From: JACCSI01 sp035575715
GTDB taxonomy: Bacteria > Acidobacteriota > Vicinamibacteria > Vicinamibacterales > UBA2999
Assembly (NCBI GenBank): GCA_035575715.1
Contig: DATLXN010000020.1
Span: 1-64,000 of the forward strand
Direction: 5' to 3'
Length of the DNA: 64,000 nt
The position numbers and the translations under genes were made by a program. The notes beneath the pieces are model-generated. The model made no database searches. It was not told the DNA's origin and worked only from the letters and a program-made list of their open reading frames with translations. This document shows positions 27,992 to 36,076 of this stretch, piece by piece (within the stretch, counting starts at the first letter, position 1; each line of letters starts with the position of its first letter).

Positions 27992-30511
27992 TTATGCGAT
28001 GACTGAGATGCCCCACACATCGGTCGCGTATTCCTGAACGGTTCGATCGCTCGAGAACTTGCCGAGGCGAGCGATGTTCAGGAGCGCCTTCCGCTGCCAG
28101 CCTGCGGGACGTAAATATTCCTGGTCGATGTGACCCTGGATATCAATGAAGGCGGGCAGGTCCGCCAAATGCACGTACTCGTCGAACGGACTGAGGAGTT
28201 TGTCAACCAGGGGCGCAAACAATTTGCTGTCTGGCAAGGCGGCCGATTGCAGGAAGCGGATGACCTCCCCGACCCGCACATCATTGTCGACCACCGTCAA
28301 GGGCTGGTAGTGCTCGAGGGTCTGGGCGACCTTGGCGGCGCTGAGGCCGAAGATAAAGATGTTGTCGGCGCCAACTTCTTCCAGCATTTCGACATTCGCG
28401 CCATCCAGCGTCCCGACGGTTAACGCGCCGTTCAGCCCGAGTTTCATGTTGCCGGTTCCCGACGCCTCTTTACCCGCCGTTGAGATCTGTTCGCTCAGAT
28501 CGGCGGCCGGTACGATGCGTTCGGCGAGCGTGACCCGGTAGTCGGGGAGAAACACCACGCGCAGCCACTCACGCGAGCGCGGGTCACGATTGACCAGGTC
28601 ACCGACGCTGGTAATCAGCTTGATAATCCGCTTGGCCATGAAGTAGCCGGGCGCTGCTTTTCCGGCAAAGATAAAGGTGCGGGGAACCAATGGTGTCTCC
28701 CCGCCGTTGATGATCGCGACATACCGGTGAATGATGTGCAGCACATTCAGAAGTTGCCGCTTGTACTCGTGGATGCGTTTGATCTGCACATCGAACAACG
28801 AGGCAGGATCGATGCGCAGGCCGGTCGTGTCGTAGGCCAGGGTCGCCAGTCGCTCTTTGTTGGCGCGCTTGATCACCGCGAGCCGCGACAGGACGTCGGT
28901 CGCGTCGGCGTGCGTCTCTAATCGGCGCAGTTGTTCGAGCTCGGTTGGCCAGCCCTCACCGACCAGTTCGGTCAACAGCGCAGCCAGGGCGGGATTGCAG
29001 TGCAGCAGCCAACGCCGCGGCGTCACGCCATTGGTCTTATTGTTGAACCGCTCCGGCCAGAGGGCCGCAAACTGCGGTACCACCCGCTCCTGCAGGAGCT
29101 TGGTGTGCAGCGCGGCCACGCCGTTCACAGAATGGCTGCCGATGATTGCCAGATGGGCCATGCGGACCTGGGGAGTGGGGCCCTCCTCGATCACCGAATA
29201 CGGTGCCAGCCCTTCGCCACTGGCGATCCCATTCACTTCGAGGTGATCGAGAAAACGCCGGTTGATCTCGAAGATCAGCTCGAGATGCCGCGGCAGCACG
29301 TGACGCAGCAGATCGACAGACCACCGTTCAAGCGCCTCGGGCAGCAGCGTGTGATTGGTATAGCCCAGCGTCGCGACCGTGATGTCCCACGCCGTCTCCC
29401 ATCGCAGCCCTTCTTCATCCACCAGCAGCCGCATCAGCTCGGCGACCATCAGCGCCGGGTGGGTGTCGTTCAGTTGAATCGCCACCTTGGCCGCAAACGT
29501 CGACATTTCGCCACCGGATTTTTTGTAGCGGCGGACGATGTCGCGCATCGCGCAGGCAACGAGAAAATACTCCTGGACCAAACGCAGTTCCCGCCCCGGC
29601 GCCACGGCATTCGACGGGTAGAGGACCTTCGACACCGTTTCCGAAGCAATCTTCTGTTCGACGGCGCGCAGATAGTCGCCGCCGTTGAAGATGGCCATGT
29701 CGAACTGGTCCGACGACCGGGCCGAGAACAGGCGGAGGGTGTTGACCGTCCGGCCGCCAAACCCGACGATCGGCATCTCGGCCGGGACGCCAATCAGATG
29801 CCGCCACTCGAGCCACATCGGGTTGTGTTCACCCTGCCGATCGACCCCAGCTTCGACCCGCCCGTAGACCGGCACCATGACCGCCTCCGCTGGGCGTTCG
29901 ATCAGCCACGGACACCGGTCTGCAAACCACTGGTCGGGCTGCTCGCTCTGAAACCCGTCATCGATCGACTGCCGAAAGAGTCCGAACTCGTAATTAATGC
30001 CGTAGCCAAAACCAGGCATCCCGAGCGTCGCCAGCGAGTCGAGAAAGCACGCCGCCAGCCGGCCCAGGCCCCCGTTGCCGAGAGCCGCATCCTGTTCCAG
30101 TTCCTCGAGTCGAGCCAGATCGTCGCCCAACGCGCGGACTTCGCGCGACACCTCGCTGGTGACCCCGAGGTTGCCGAGGTTGTTGGCTAACGACCGGCCC
30201 ATGAGAAATTCCATCGAGAGGTAGTAGAGACGTTTGGCGCCGCGATCGGCGTAACGTCGTTCGGTCTCGACCAGGCGTTGGGCGATCGTCCGACGTAAGG
30301 CCACGGACACGGCATTCAGTCGCTCGCTGGGTTCCGCGCCGCCCCAGTCCTTGACTGCGACTAATGCGAGATATTCGTGAATCGACGTGGCAAACGCGTC
30401 GCGGGTGGGCTTGGCAGCTGGGGCTTCCACAATATTTTTGTCTGGAGTCAAGGGCGGTTGCGCGTCATGCGCCTCGGTGGTGGTGGATGCAGCAATTGGC
30501 AGGTGGCGCAT
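27992..30511 (-). CDS. glgP: Glycogen/starch phosphorylase (GT35)
   Basis: It releases glucose-1-phosphate from alpha-glucan ends with phosphate and PLP. The 839-residue protein has family landmarks: YLSMEFLMGRSLANNLGNLG, DAALGNGGLGRLAACFLDSLATL, IQLNDTHPAL, NKTNGVTPRRWL, VQIKRIHEYKRQLLN, and the PLP lysine motif EASGTGNMKLGLNGALTVGTLDGANVE near residue 680. The N-terminal 35 residues are Ala/Pro-rich and probably disordered. It is the first gene of a run with the STAS and RsbW-like genes. The 84-bp gap to the DUF1028 gene contains no clear promoter. Confidence 0.97.
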   Translation of the reverse strand: MRHLPIAASTTTEAHDAQPPLTPDKNIVEAPAAKPTRDAFATSIHEYLALVAVKDWGGAEPSERLNAVSVALRRTIAQRLVETERRYADRGAKRLYYLSMEFLMGRSLANNLGNLGVTSEVSREVRALGDDLARLEELEQDAALGNGGLGRLAACFLDSLATLGMPGFGYGINYEFGLFRQSIDDGFQSEQPDQWFADRCPWLIERPAEAVMVPVYGRVEAGVDRQGEHNPMWLEWRHLIGVPAEMPIVGFGGRTVNTLRLFSARSSDQFDMAIFNGGDYLRAVEQKIASETVSKVLYPSNAVAPGRELRLVQEYFLVACAMRDIVRRYKKSGGEMSTFAAKVAIQLNDTHPALMVAELMRLLVDEEGLRWETAWDITVATLGYTNHTLLPEALERWSVDLLRHVLPRHLELIFEINRRFLDHLEVNGIASGEGLAPYSVIEEGPTPQVRMAHLAIIGSHSVNGVAALHTKLLQERVVPQFAALWPERFNNKTNGVTPRRWLLHCNPALAALLTELVGEGWPTELEQLRRLETHADATDVLSRLAVIKRANKERLATLAYDTTGLRIDPASLFDVQIKRIHEYKRQLLNVLHIIHRYVAIINGGETPLVPRTFIFAGKAAPGYFMAKRIIKLITSVGDLVNRDPRSREWLRVVFLPDYRVTLAERIVPAADLSEQISTAGKEASGTGNMKLGLNGALTVGTLDGANVEMLEEVGADNIFIFGLSAAKVAQTLEHYQPLTVVDNDVRVGEVIRFLQSAALPDSKLFAPLVDKLLSPFDEYVHLADLPAFIDIQGHIDQEYLRPAGWQRKALLNIARLGKFSSDRTVQEYATDVWGISVIA

Positions 30512-30595
30512 GCGCTCGACGAGAGAATAACCGCATTGGGCAGATTCGTTACAATTTCGCCGTGGACGGACGATTAGCTGCCTGCGGCTGTGTAA

Positions 30596-31399
30596 TCAGT
30601 GCTTCCCGACCGGCCGCTGCTGATTCTTCTGCCGCCGCTGATTCCATCCCTCAATCAATCGGCGCATCTCAGCGAGCGGTTGCGGACTGTCGTCGACTTG
30701 CAGGCGCAGCACCACATCGTTGTTCAGCCACACGCCCATGCCCTTGCCGACAATCAAGACCGCGGCGGACTGCATCCCGCGGGTGTCGCCACCAGCCGCT
30801 TGACCCGCGTCGAGTGCGGCCATCAAACGCATCGACAGGTGGCCTGGCGTGTCTGCAAAGGCCTTGACCATGTTCTGCACCACCGGCTCACCCTTGAGGA
30901 TGTTGCCCTGCGCGGTGCTGAACTTGCCCTGTGTGTGACCGGCCCACACTGACGCCTTAAGCCCGGTGAACACCGCGGTGTTGCCCTTCGCATCGATCAC
31001 CGCAAACTGCCGGCCCTGCTTGGTCCAGTTATCCGGACGTGGATCGGGATCGCTGTCCCAGATCGCTTTGATGATCGCGTCGGGCGCCATGCCGGCGCGC
31101 AGCAGCGCGAGACCTTTCGGCCCGTAGCTGACATCGACGATTGCTTGTGTGGCGACCACGCCCACACCAGCTTCTCCCCACAGTACGCCGTTGCCCACCG
31201 AGAAGACCCGCGATTGCACGGCGCCGCCGATTTCCCCAGTGGCCGGGTCGTAGCCGAGGATGGAGAAGGTCGCGACCGGCTCGGGCATTTGCGCCGACAA
31301 CAGACCTCGCGCGTCAGGCAGCAGGCGCCAGGCGTCAGGCGTCAGAAAGCCGCCAGCCAATGCGATCGATACGGCGAGATGGCGAATCGTCAGATTCAT
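30596..31399 (-). CDS. DUF1028 family protein with a repeat-altered signal peptide
   Basis: A 267-residue protein of the DUF1028 family, an Ntn-hydrolase-like fold. Recognisable core: ATFSILGYDPATGEIGGAVQSRVFSVGNGVLWGEAGVGVVATQAIVDVSYGPKGL, FAVIDAKGNTAVFTG and LKGEPVVQNMVKAF. An N-terminal signal-like sequence (IRHLAVSIALAGGFLTPDAW) suggests export, but residues 19-34 are encoded by a GTCAGGC word array. The original signal region has thus been altered or extended. Some members carry a peptidoglycan-binding C-terminus; this one does not. Function is unknown. It follows rsmE by 9 nt. Confidence 0.8.
   Translation of the reverse strand: MNLTIRHLAVSIALAGGFLTPDAWRLLPDARGLLSAQMPEPVATFSILGYDPATGEIGGAVQSRVFSVGNGVLWGEAGVGVVATQAIVDVSYGPKGLALLRAGMAPDAIIKAIWDSDPDPRPDNWTKQGRQFAVIDAKGNTAVFTGLKASVWAGHTQGKFSTAQGNILKGEPVVQNMVKAFADTPGHLSMRLMAALDAGQAAGGDTRGMQSAAVLIVGKGMGVWLNNDVVLRLQVDDSPQPLAEMRRLIEGWNQRRQKNQQRPVGKH
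31311..31345. repeat. GTCAGGC word array inside the DUF1028 coding region
   Basis: Tandem 7-bp units GCGTCAG and GCGCCAG and variants fill 35 bp of coding sequence in the signal-peptide region. The same words form the end of the array at 45325-45352. Five units keep the reading frame only because the whole insert is compensated. Confidence 0.75.
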
Positions 31400-31408
31400 C
31401 GGTGTCCT

Positions 31409-32164
31409 TTACAAGTCATTCCACAACGCGCGCAACGCGCTGACTGCGACCATCGGCGCCGCGTCGGCACGCAGCGTCTGACCGCCAAGTGTGACGAGCA
31501 TAACGCCAGACGCCGCGGCCGCTTGCACTTCAACCGCCGACCACCCGCCTTCGGGGCCGACCACCAGGGTGACTGCTGATGTGACGGGAACATCACGCAG
31601 GCCTCGGGCGTGCGTGCCGGCACCGGCACCCGGGTGGCCACCCGCGTTGGGTTCCACCAACATCAGTTGCGCGGCATCAGTCGCGAAGACACTGGGCAGC
31701 ATCACCGGGGCACACACGTCGGGAACCACCGCACGACCGCACTGCTTTGCCGACGCGATCGCAATGCGTTGCCACCGTGCGACGCGATCTCCCCGTGCGA
31801 TGGCGACAGCGGTCACCTCGGTCCGTTCGGCGATCACCGGCTGAATGCGCGCGACACCGAGCATGACCGCGTCGCGCACGACATCGTCCATCTTGTCGCC
31901 CTTGAGCACGGCGATGGCCAGCGTGATCCGGGTGCGAATCTCCGGCGCGGCCTCGACCGTGTCAGCCAGACGCGTCGTCACGCGCTGCCTGGTCGCCTCG
32001 ACCACTTCCGCGCGCCACTGCTCGCCTCGGCCATTGAAGACGCGGACCGCGTCGCGCGCCTTGAGCCGCAACACGCGCGTCAGATGCGTCGCCTCGTCCT
32101 CCGGCAGCGCGACAATGCTGCCCGTCGCGGTCGCATCAGGCGCGAAGAAGCGCGGTTCGCTCAC
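31409..32164 (-). CDS. rsmE: 16S rRNA m3U1498 methyltransferase
   Basis: A SPOUT methyltransferase acting on the assembled 30S subunit. GTG 32164 gives 251 residues, starting VSEPRFFAPDATATGSIVALPEDEATHLTRVLRLKARD, the PUA-like N-terminal domain. The SPOUT knot follows with LAIAVLKGDKMDDVVRDAVMLGV, RIQPV, ERTEV, LVVGPEGGWSAVEVQAA and VTLGGQTLRADAA. An open frame continues far upstream into the divergent kinase gene and was rejected. The middle (AGGHPGAGAGTHARGL) is a Gly-rich loop. The start is separated from the divergent kinase start by only 24 bp holding a 16-bp palindrome. Confidence 0.93.
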   Translation of the reverse strand: MSEPRFFAPDATATGSIVALPEDEATHLTRVLRLKARDAVRVFNGRGEQWRAEVVEATRQRVTTRLADTVEAAPEIRTRITLAIAVLKGDKMDDVVRDAVMLGVARIQPVIAERTEVTAVAIARGDRVARWQRIAIASAKQCGRAVVPDVCAPVMLPSVFATDAAQLMLVEPNAGGHPGAGAGTHARGLRDVPVTSAVTLVVGPEGGWSAVEVQAAAASGVMLVTLGGQTLRADAAPMVAVSALRALWNDL

Positions 32165-32167
32165 GCG

Positions 32168-32183
32168 GCTGAGTATACTCAGC
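32168..32183. promoter_or_regulatory. 16-bp palindrome, probable shared divergent promoter/operator
   Basis: GCTGAGTATACTCAGC is a perfect inverted repeat in the 24-bp gap between rsmE (minus) and the Ser/Thr kinase gene (plus). Each strand reads TATACT. It ends 7 nt before the rsmE GTG on the minus strand and 9 nt before the kinase ATG on the plus strand. Both spacings fit a -10 box with little or no leader. Confidence 0.6.
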
Positions 32184-32188
32184 GAAGA

Positions 32189-33211
32189 ATGTTCTTTCGT
32201 GGACAGACGATTGGGAAGTACCGGATCGTCGCGCCTCTGGGGAGCGGCGGGTTCGGTTCGGTCTATCTCGCGGAAGACACGTGGATCGACAAGAAAGTCG
32301 CGCTCAAGGTTCCGCATCGCCAGAATCTCGATTTTGGCGAGCTGCTGCGCGAGCCGCGACTGCTCGCCAGCCTGAGCCATCCCAACATCGTGACGGTACT
32401 GACCGCCGAGCGGCAGGACAACGTCTTTTTCATCGTCATGGAGTACGTCCCAGGCGACACGCTCGAGCAAATCATCGAGCGTGAAGGCGCGCTCGATCTG
32501 CCGCGCATGCTCGACTACACCTGCCAGATCTGCAACGCGATGGATCACGCGCATCGCCAAGGGGTGATCCACCGCGACTTGCGACCAGGCAACGTGCTGG
32601 TCACCGAGCACGGCATGGTCAAGGTCGCCGACTTCGGCACCTCACGCTTCCTCGAGATCGCGGCGCATGGCACCACGGTGATCGGGAGTCCACCCTACAT
32701 GGCGCCGGAACAATTTCAGGGCCGCGCGGTGTTCTCATCCGACATTTATTCGCTGGGCGTGACGATGTATCAGATGCTGACTGGTGCGCTGCCCTACAAC
32801 ACACCGTCACCGGCGGATCTCGAACGCCTGATCAAAGGCGAACTGACCACGCCGCCGCGTCAGCGCAACGCGAAAATCCCAAAAGGCATCAGCGACATCG
32901 TGATGAAGGCGATGGCGCCCGAGATCACCGATCGCTATCAACGCGCCGCGGATGTGCTCGAAGCGGTACTTGCGGCACGCGCCCGTCCGGTTGCTGCGGC
33001 GCGATCGACTCCCGCCGCCGCAGACGCCCCGGCCGGACGCCGGCCGTGGCGGCCAGCCCCGCTCGACGGCATCAGTGCGAGCGAAAATGTCGAAAATATC
33101 CAGGCGCGGCTGAAGGCACGCGAAGCGCCGCAAGCGCGGTTCTGCTGGCATTGCCGCAAGGCGCTGCATGCGCGCACCGATAAGTGTCCGTTCTGCGGGG
33201 AGGCCCAATAA
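32189..33211 (+). CDS. Soluble Ser/Thr protein kinase with C-terminal zinc ribbon
   Basis: From ATG 32189 the product has 340 residues. The kinase domain appears intact: Gly loop LGSGGFGSVYLAED (17-30), VALK lysine 40, HRDLRPGN (128-135; Arg replaces the usual Lys after HRDL), DFG 148-150, and GSPPYMAPEQF. A Pro/Ala-rich linker leads to a C-terminal zinc ribbon with Cys pairs CWHC and CPFC (319/322, 333/336). There is no membrane helix, so it is cytoplasmic, unlike most PknB-type kinases. An upstream in-frame extension overlaps rsmE and was rejected. A long inverted repeat separates it from ilvE. Confidence 0.92.
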   Translation: MFFRGQTIGKYRIVAPLGSGGFGSVYLAEDTWIDKKVALKVPHRQNLDFGELLREPRLLASLSHPNIVTVLTAERQDNVFFIVMEYVPGDTLEQIIEREGALDLPRMLDYTCQICNAMDHAHRQGVIHRDLRPGNVLVTEHGMVKVADFGTSRFLEIAAHGTTVIGSPPYMAPEQFQGRAVFSSDIYSLGVTMYQMLTGALPYNTPSPADLERLIKGELTTPPRQRNAKIPKGISDIVMKAMAPEITDRYQRAADVLEAVLAARARPVAAARSTPAAADAPAGRRPWRPAPLDGISASENVENIQARLKAREAPQARFCWHCRKALHARTDKCPFCGEAQ

Positions 33212-33213
33212 CG

Positions 33214-33383
33214 GATGACGCAGATTCGGGGTATCCGCAGATTACGCAGATTACGCAGATTACAGTGAGTTCGGATCCCGGTAATCCGACCGCCCGGTTC
33301 GTCATCTGCGGCATAGCCCGCCAACTAAATTGTGTAATCTGTGTAATCTGCGTAATCTGCGGATCACCCCAATCTGCGTAATC
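33214..33383. repeat. Long inverted repeat built of GCAGATTAC words
   Basis: The left arm 33214-33265 and right arm 33330-33383 are near-perfect reverse complements over about 50 bp, with a loop of about 64 nt. The arms contain 9-bp units (GCAGATTAC) interrupted by a shared GGGGT-ATCC module. The same module and words recur at 47737-47900. It lies between the kinase stop and ilvE. Confidence 0.9.
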
Positions 33384-33404
33384 AAGACAGCGAGGAACAG
33401 AGCG

Positions 33405-34346
33405 ATGGCGTTCAGCGAAAAAGGCAAGATCTGGATGAACGGCAAGATGGTGGATTGGAAAGACGCCACCATTCATGTCGCCACCCACGTCATCCATTAC
33501 GGTTCGGGCGTTTTTGAAGGCATCCGCGCCTACGATTCCAAGCGCGGCTCCAACGTCTTCCGCCTCGCCGAGCACATGCGCCGGCTGGCCGACTCCTGCA
33601 AGATTTACCGGATGGATTCGCCGTATAGCACTGCACAGTTGACCGAGGCGGTCCTCGAGACCATCCGCGTCAACAACTTCAAGGGCTGCTACATTCGCCC
33701 GTTGGTATACCGCGGCTACTCCCAGCTCGGCGTCAATCCGATGCCCTGCCCGGTCGACGTGTCGATCATCGTGTGGGAATGGGAGGCGTATCTCGGCGAA
33801 GACGCGCAAGTAAACGGTGTCGACGTCGGCATCAGCTCGTGGACGCGGATCGCGCCGAATACCTTCCCGGCCATGGCCAAGGCGACCGCGAATTATGCCA
33901 ATTCGGGTCTGATCAAGATGCAGGCCACTGTCGACGGCTACGCCGAGGGCATTGCGCTCGATGAAGCAGGGTTTGTCAGCGAAGGGAGCGGCCAGAACCT
34001 GTTCGTGGTCCGCGACAACGTCGTCTACACGCCGTCACTGACCTCCTCGGTGCTGCAAGGGATCACGCGCGATACGGTGGTGCAGCTGACGCGCGATCTG
34101 GGCTTCGAAGTGCGCGAAACTGTCATCCCGCGCGAGTTCCTCTACCTGGCCGATGAAGCGTTCTTCAGCGGCACGGCCGTGGAGATCACCCCGATCCGAT
34201 CGATTGACAAGATCCCGGTCGGTAACGGCAAACGCGGACCGATCACCGAGGCGCTGCAGCAGCGCTTCTTCGGCATCATCAAGGGCGAGTTGTCGGACAC
34301 GCACGGCTGGCTGACACCGGTGGGTGCCACGGTCAGCGCCAAGTAG
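33405..34346 (+). CDS. ilvE: Branched-chain amino acid aminotransferase
   Basis: A class IV PLP aminotransferase for the last step of valine, leucine and isoleucine synthesis. ATG 33405, preceded by GAGGAAC, gives 313 residues beginning MAFSEKGKIWMNGKMVDWKDATIHVATHVIHYGSGVFEGIRAY. Other marks: GCYIRPLVYRGYSQLGV, the PLP-lysine segment FPAMAKATANYANS, EGIALDEAGFVSEGSGQNLF and FLYLADEAFFSGTAVEITPI. These favour IlvE over D-amino-acid or 4-amino-4-deoxychorismate lyase relatives. pilT begins 1 nt after its stop. Confidence 0.95.
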   Translation: MAFSEKGKIWMNGKMVDWKDATIHVATHVIHYGSGVFEGIRAYDSKRGSNVFRLAEHMRRLADSCKIYRMDSPYSTAQLTEAVLETIRVNNFKGCYIRPLVYRGYSQLGVNPMPCPVDVSIIVWEWEAYLGEDAQVNGVDVGISSWTRIAPNTFPAMAKATANYANSGLIKMQATVDGYAEGIALDEAGFVSEGSGQNLFVVRDNVVYTPSLTSSVLQGITRDTVVQLTRDLGFEVRETVIPREFLYLADEAFFSGTAVEITPIRSIDKIPVGNGKRGPITEALQQRFFGIIKGELSDTHGWLTPVGATVSAK

Positions 34347-34347
34347 C

Positions 34348-35523
34348 GTGGACGTCAATCACCTGCTGAAGCTGGCGGTCGACAAGGGGGCCTCGGACCT
34401 GCACCTCAAGGTCGGCAGCTTTCCGATGGCGCGTGTCCACGGCCATCTCACCGCGATCAACGAAGACAAGAAACTCGATCACGAGGATCTCGTCGAGATG
34501 GCGGCGGCGATCATGCCGCAGGCCCATCGCCAGAAGTTCAAGGACTCGCAGGAAGTCGACCTCGCCTACAGCGTGCCCGGCCTTGGCCGCTTTCGCTGCA
34601 ACGTCTTTCAGCAACGCGGCACCATCGGCATGGTGCTCCGCGTCATCCCGATGCGCGTCCGCACCGCCGACGAACTCGGCCTGCCGCCGATCCTGCTTAA
34701 AGTGGCGGCCGAAGAACGCGGCCTGGTGTTAGTCACCGGGACGACCGGCAGCGGCAAGAGCACGACGCTGGCCGCGATGATCGACTACATCAATCAGACC
34801 CGATCCAGTCACATCATCACCATCGAAGATCCGATTGAATACCTGCATCGGGACAATGTCTCGATCATCAATCAGCGCGAAATCGGGGTCGACACGCGCT
34901 CGTTCGCCAATGCCCTGCGCAGCGCGCTGCGCCAGGACCCCGACGTCATCCTGGTCGGCGAGATGCGCGACATGGAGACCATCGAAACCGCGCTGCACGC
35001 CGCCGAGACTGGCCACCTCGTGTTCTCGACGCTGCACACGCTCGATGCGACCGAAACAATCAACCGCATCATCTCGGTGTTTCCGCCGCACCAACAGAAG
35101 CAGATTCGCCTGCAGCTGGCGTCGGTGCTGAAAGCAGCGATCGCGCAACGCCTGCTGCCCAATGCCGAGGGCGGTGGTCGGGTCCCAGCGGTCGAAGTCC
35201 TCATCGCCACCGCGTTCATCAAGGACGCGATCGTCGACAAGGACAAGACTCACCTGATCGCCGGCGCGATCGCCCAAGGCACCTCGCAATACGGCATGCA
35301 GACGTTCGACCAATCGATCTTCAGCCTGTATCAGAAAGGCCAGGTCACGCTCGAGGAAGCCCTCCGGTGGGCCTCTAACGTCGACGAATTCAAGTTGAAA
35401 ATTCAGGGTGTCTCGACCACCGCCGAAGCCTCACGCGACCAGATGGCCAGCACCGTGTTTGGAACCCCCGGGGGCGGCACCGCGAAATCTGGAGCTCCCG
35501 AAATACAGCGGTTTGGAAAATGA
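34348..35523 (+). CDS. pilT: Type IV pilus retraction ATPase PilT
   Basis: A hexameric ATPase that drives pilus retraction. GTG 34348 gives MDVNHLLKLAVDKGASDLHLKVG, the PilT start, and 391 residues. Walker A GTTGSGKSTTLA lies near 130-141, the Asp box IITIEDPIEYLH follows, Walker B is DPDVILVGEMRDMETIETAL, and the His box is TGHLVFSTLHTLDA. The C-terminal region is YGMQTFDQSIFSLYQKGQVTLEEALRWA. The open frame begins earlier at 34324, inside ilvE. No other pil genes are near. The tail after residue 365 is Gly/Thr-rich. Confidence 0.95.
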   Translation: MDVNHLLKLAVDKGASDLHLKVGSFPMARVHGHLTAINEDKKLDHEDLVEMAAAIMPQAHRQKFKDSQEVDLAYSVPGLGRFRCNVFQQRGTIGMVLRVIPMRVRTADELGLPPILLKVAAEERGLVLVTGTTGSGKSTTLAAMIDYINQTRSSHIITIEDPIEYLHRDNVSIINQREIGVDTRSFANALRSALRQDPDVILVGEMRDMETIETALHAAETGHLVFSTLHTLDATETINRIISVFPPHQQKQIRLQLASVLKAAIAQRLLPNAEGGGRVPAVEVLIATAFIKDAIVDKDKTHLIAGAIAQGTSQYGMQTFDQSIFSLYQKGQVTLEEALRWASNVDEFKLKIQGVSTTAEASRDQMASTVFGTPGGGTAKSGAPEIQRFGK

Positions 35524-35524
35524 T

Positions 35525-35597
35525 AGTTTCCAGTTTCCAGTTGTCAGTTCAAAGGCACATCGGAACTTTTTGAACTGGTCACTGACCACTGGCAACT
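35525..35597. repeat. TTTCCAG heptamer array with complementary arm
   Basis: Left arm units TTTCCAG, TTTCCAG, TTGTCAG (35525-35553) face a right arm with GGTCACTGACCACTGGCAAC (35577-35597). CAGTTCAAA pairs with TTTGAACTG. The array fills the pilT-recX gap and ends 5 nt before recX. Confidence 0.8.
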
Positions 35598-35602
35598 TCG
35601 TC

Positions 35603-36067
35603 ATGGACGCCTACATCACCGCGCTCAACCTGCTCTCGCGTCGCGAGTTGTCGGCCAGGCAACTCCGGGATCGGCTGGTCCGCCGCAAATTCGAACCTCA
35701 GGAAGTCGACGAGACTATCGCGCGGCTGCTCCGCGACCGGACGCTCGATGACCGGCGGGTCGCGCTCGCCTCCGCCCGCATGGAAGCCGCCATCAAACAT
35801 CGCGGCCGCAGGCGCGTCCTGCAACGGATCCAGCAACTGGGGGTCAACAAGGACACTGCCAAAGCCGCAGTTGACGAGGTGTTTACGGAAGTTGACGAGG
35901 CGGCGCTCCTCGATCATGCGCTGGAGCGCAGGCTGAAAGGTGCCACCGCGCGTTCGCTGGACCGGGCCGGCACGGCGCGCATCGTCCGGAGCCTGGTCGG
36001 CCAGGGTTTCGACGCTCACCAGGTGTTCGCGCGATTGCGCCGGAAGGGCAACGAAGTCGACGAGTAA
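35603..36067 (+). CDS. recX: Regulatory protein RecX
   Basis: RecX binds RecA filaments and limits their activity. ATG 35603 gives 154 residues, typical length. Three-helix repeats show ALNLLSRRELSARQLRDRLVRRKFEPQEVDETIARLLRDRTLDDRRVALASARME and RGRRRVLQRIQQLGVNKDTAKAAVDEVF. Upstream in-frame codons run through the word array and pilT, so were not used. recA is not in the window. The gene is immediately followed by alaS, the common recX-alaS order. Confidence 0.9.
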   Translation: MDAYITALNLLSRRELSARQLRDRLVRRKFEPQEVDETIARLLRDRTLDDRRVALASARMEAAIKHRGRRRVLQRIQQLGVNKDTAKAAVDEVFTEVDEAALLDHALERRLKGATARSLDRAGTARIVRSLVGQGFDAHQVFARLRRKGNEVDE

Positions 36068-36070
36068 AAT
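36065..36070 (+). promoter_or_regulatory. Possible -10 box for a leaderless alaS transcript
   Basis: TAAAAT overlaps the recX stop codon and ends 6 nt before the alaS GTG at 36077. No Shine-Dalgarno sequence lies between them. It may add an internal promoter between recX and alaS. Confidence 0.45.
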
Positions 36071-36076
36071 AGGCGC

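Noticed and set aside
30550..30867. TACAAT box 6 nt before a GTG opening a 101-codon plus-strand frame
   Set aside because: The frame is antisense to the DUF1028 gene and its product is Arg/Ala/Pro-rich shadow sequence.
32165..32611. Long upstream extension of rsmE into the divergent kinase gene
   Set aside because: It lies opposite conserved kinase motifs; the RsmE family start matches GTG 32164.
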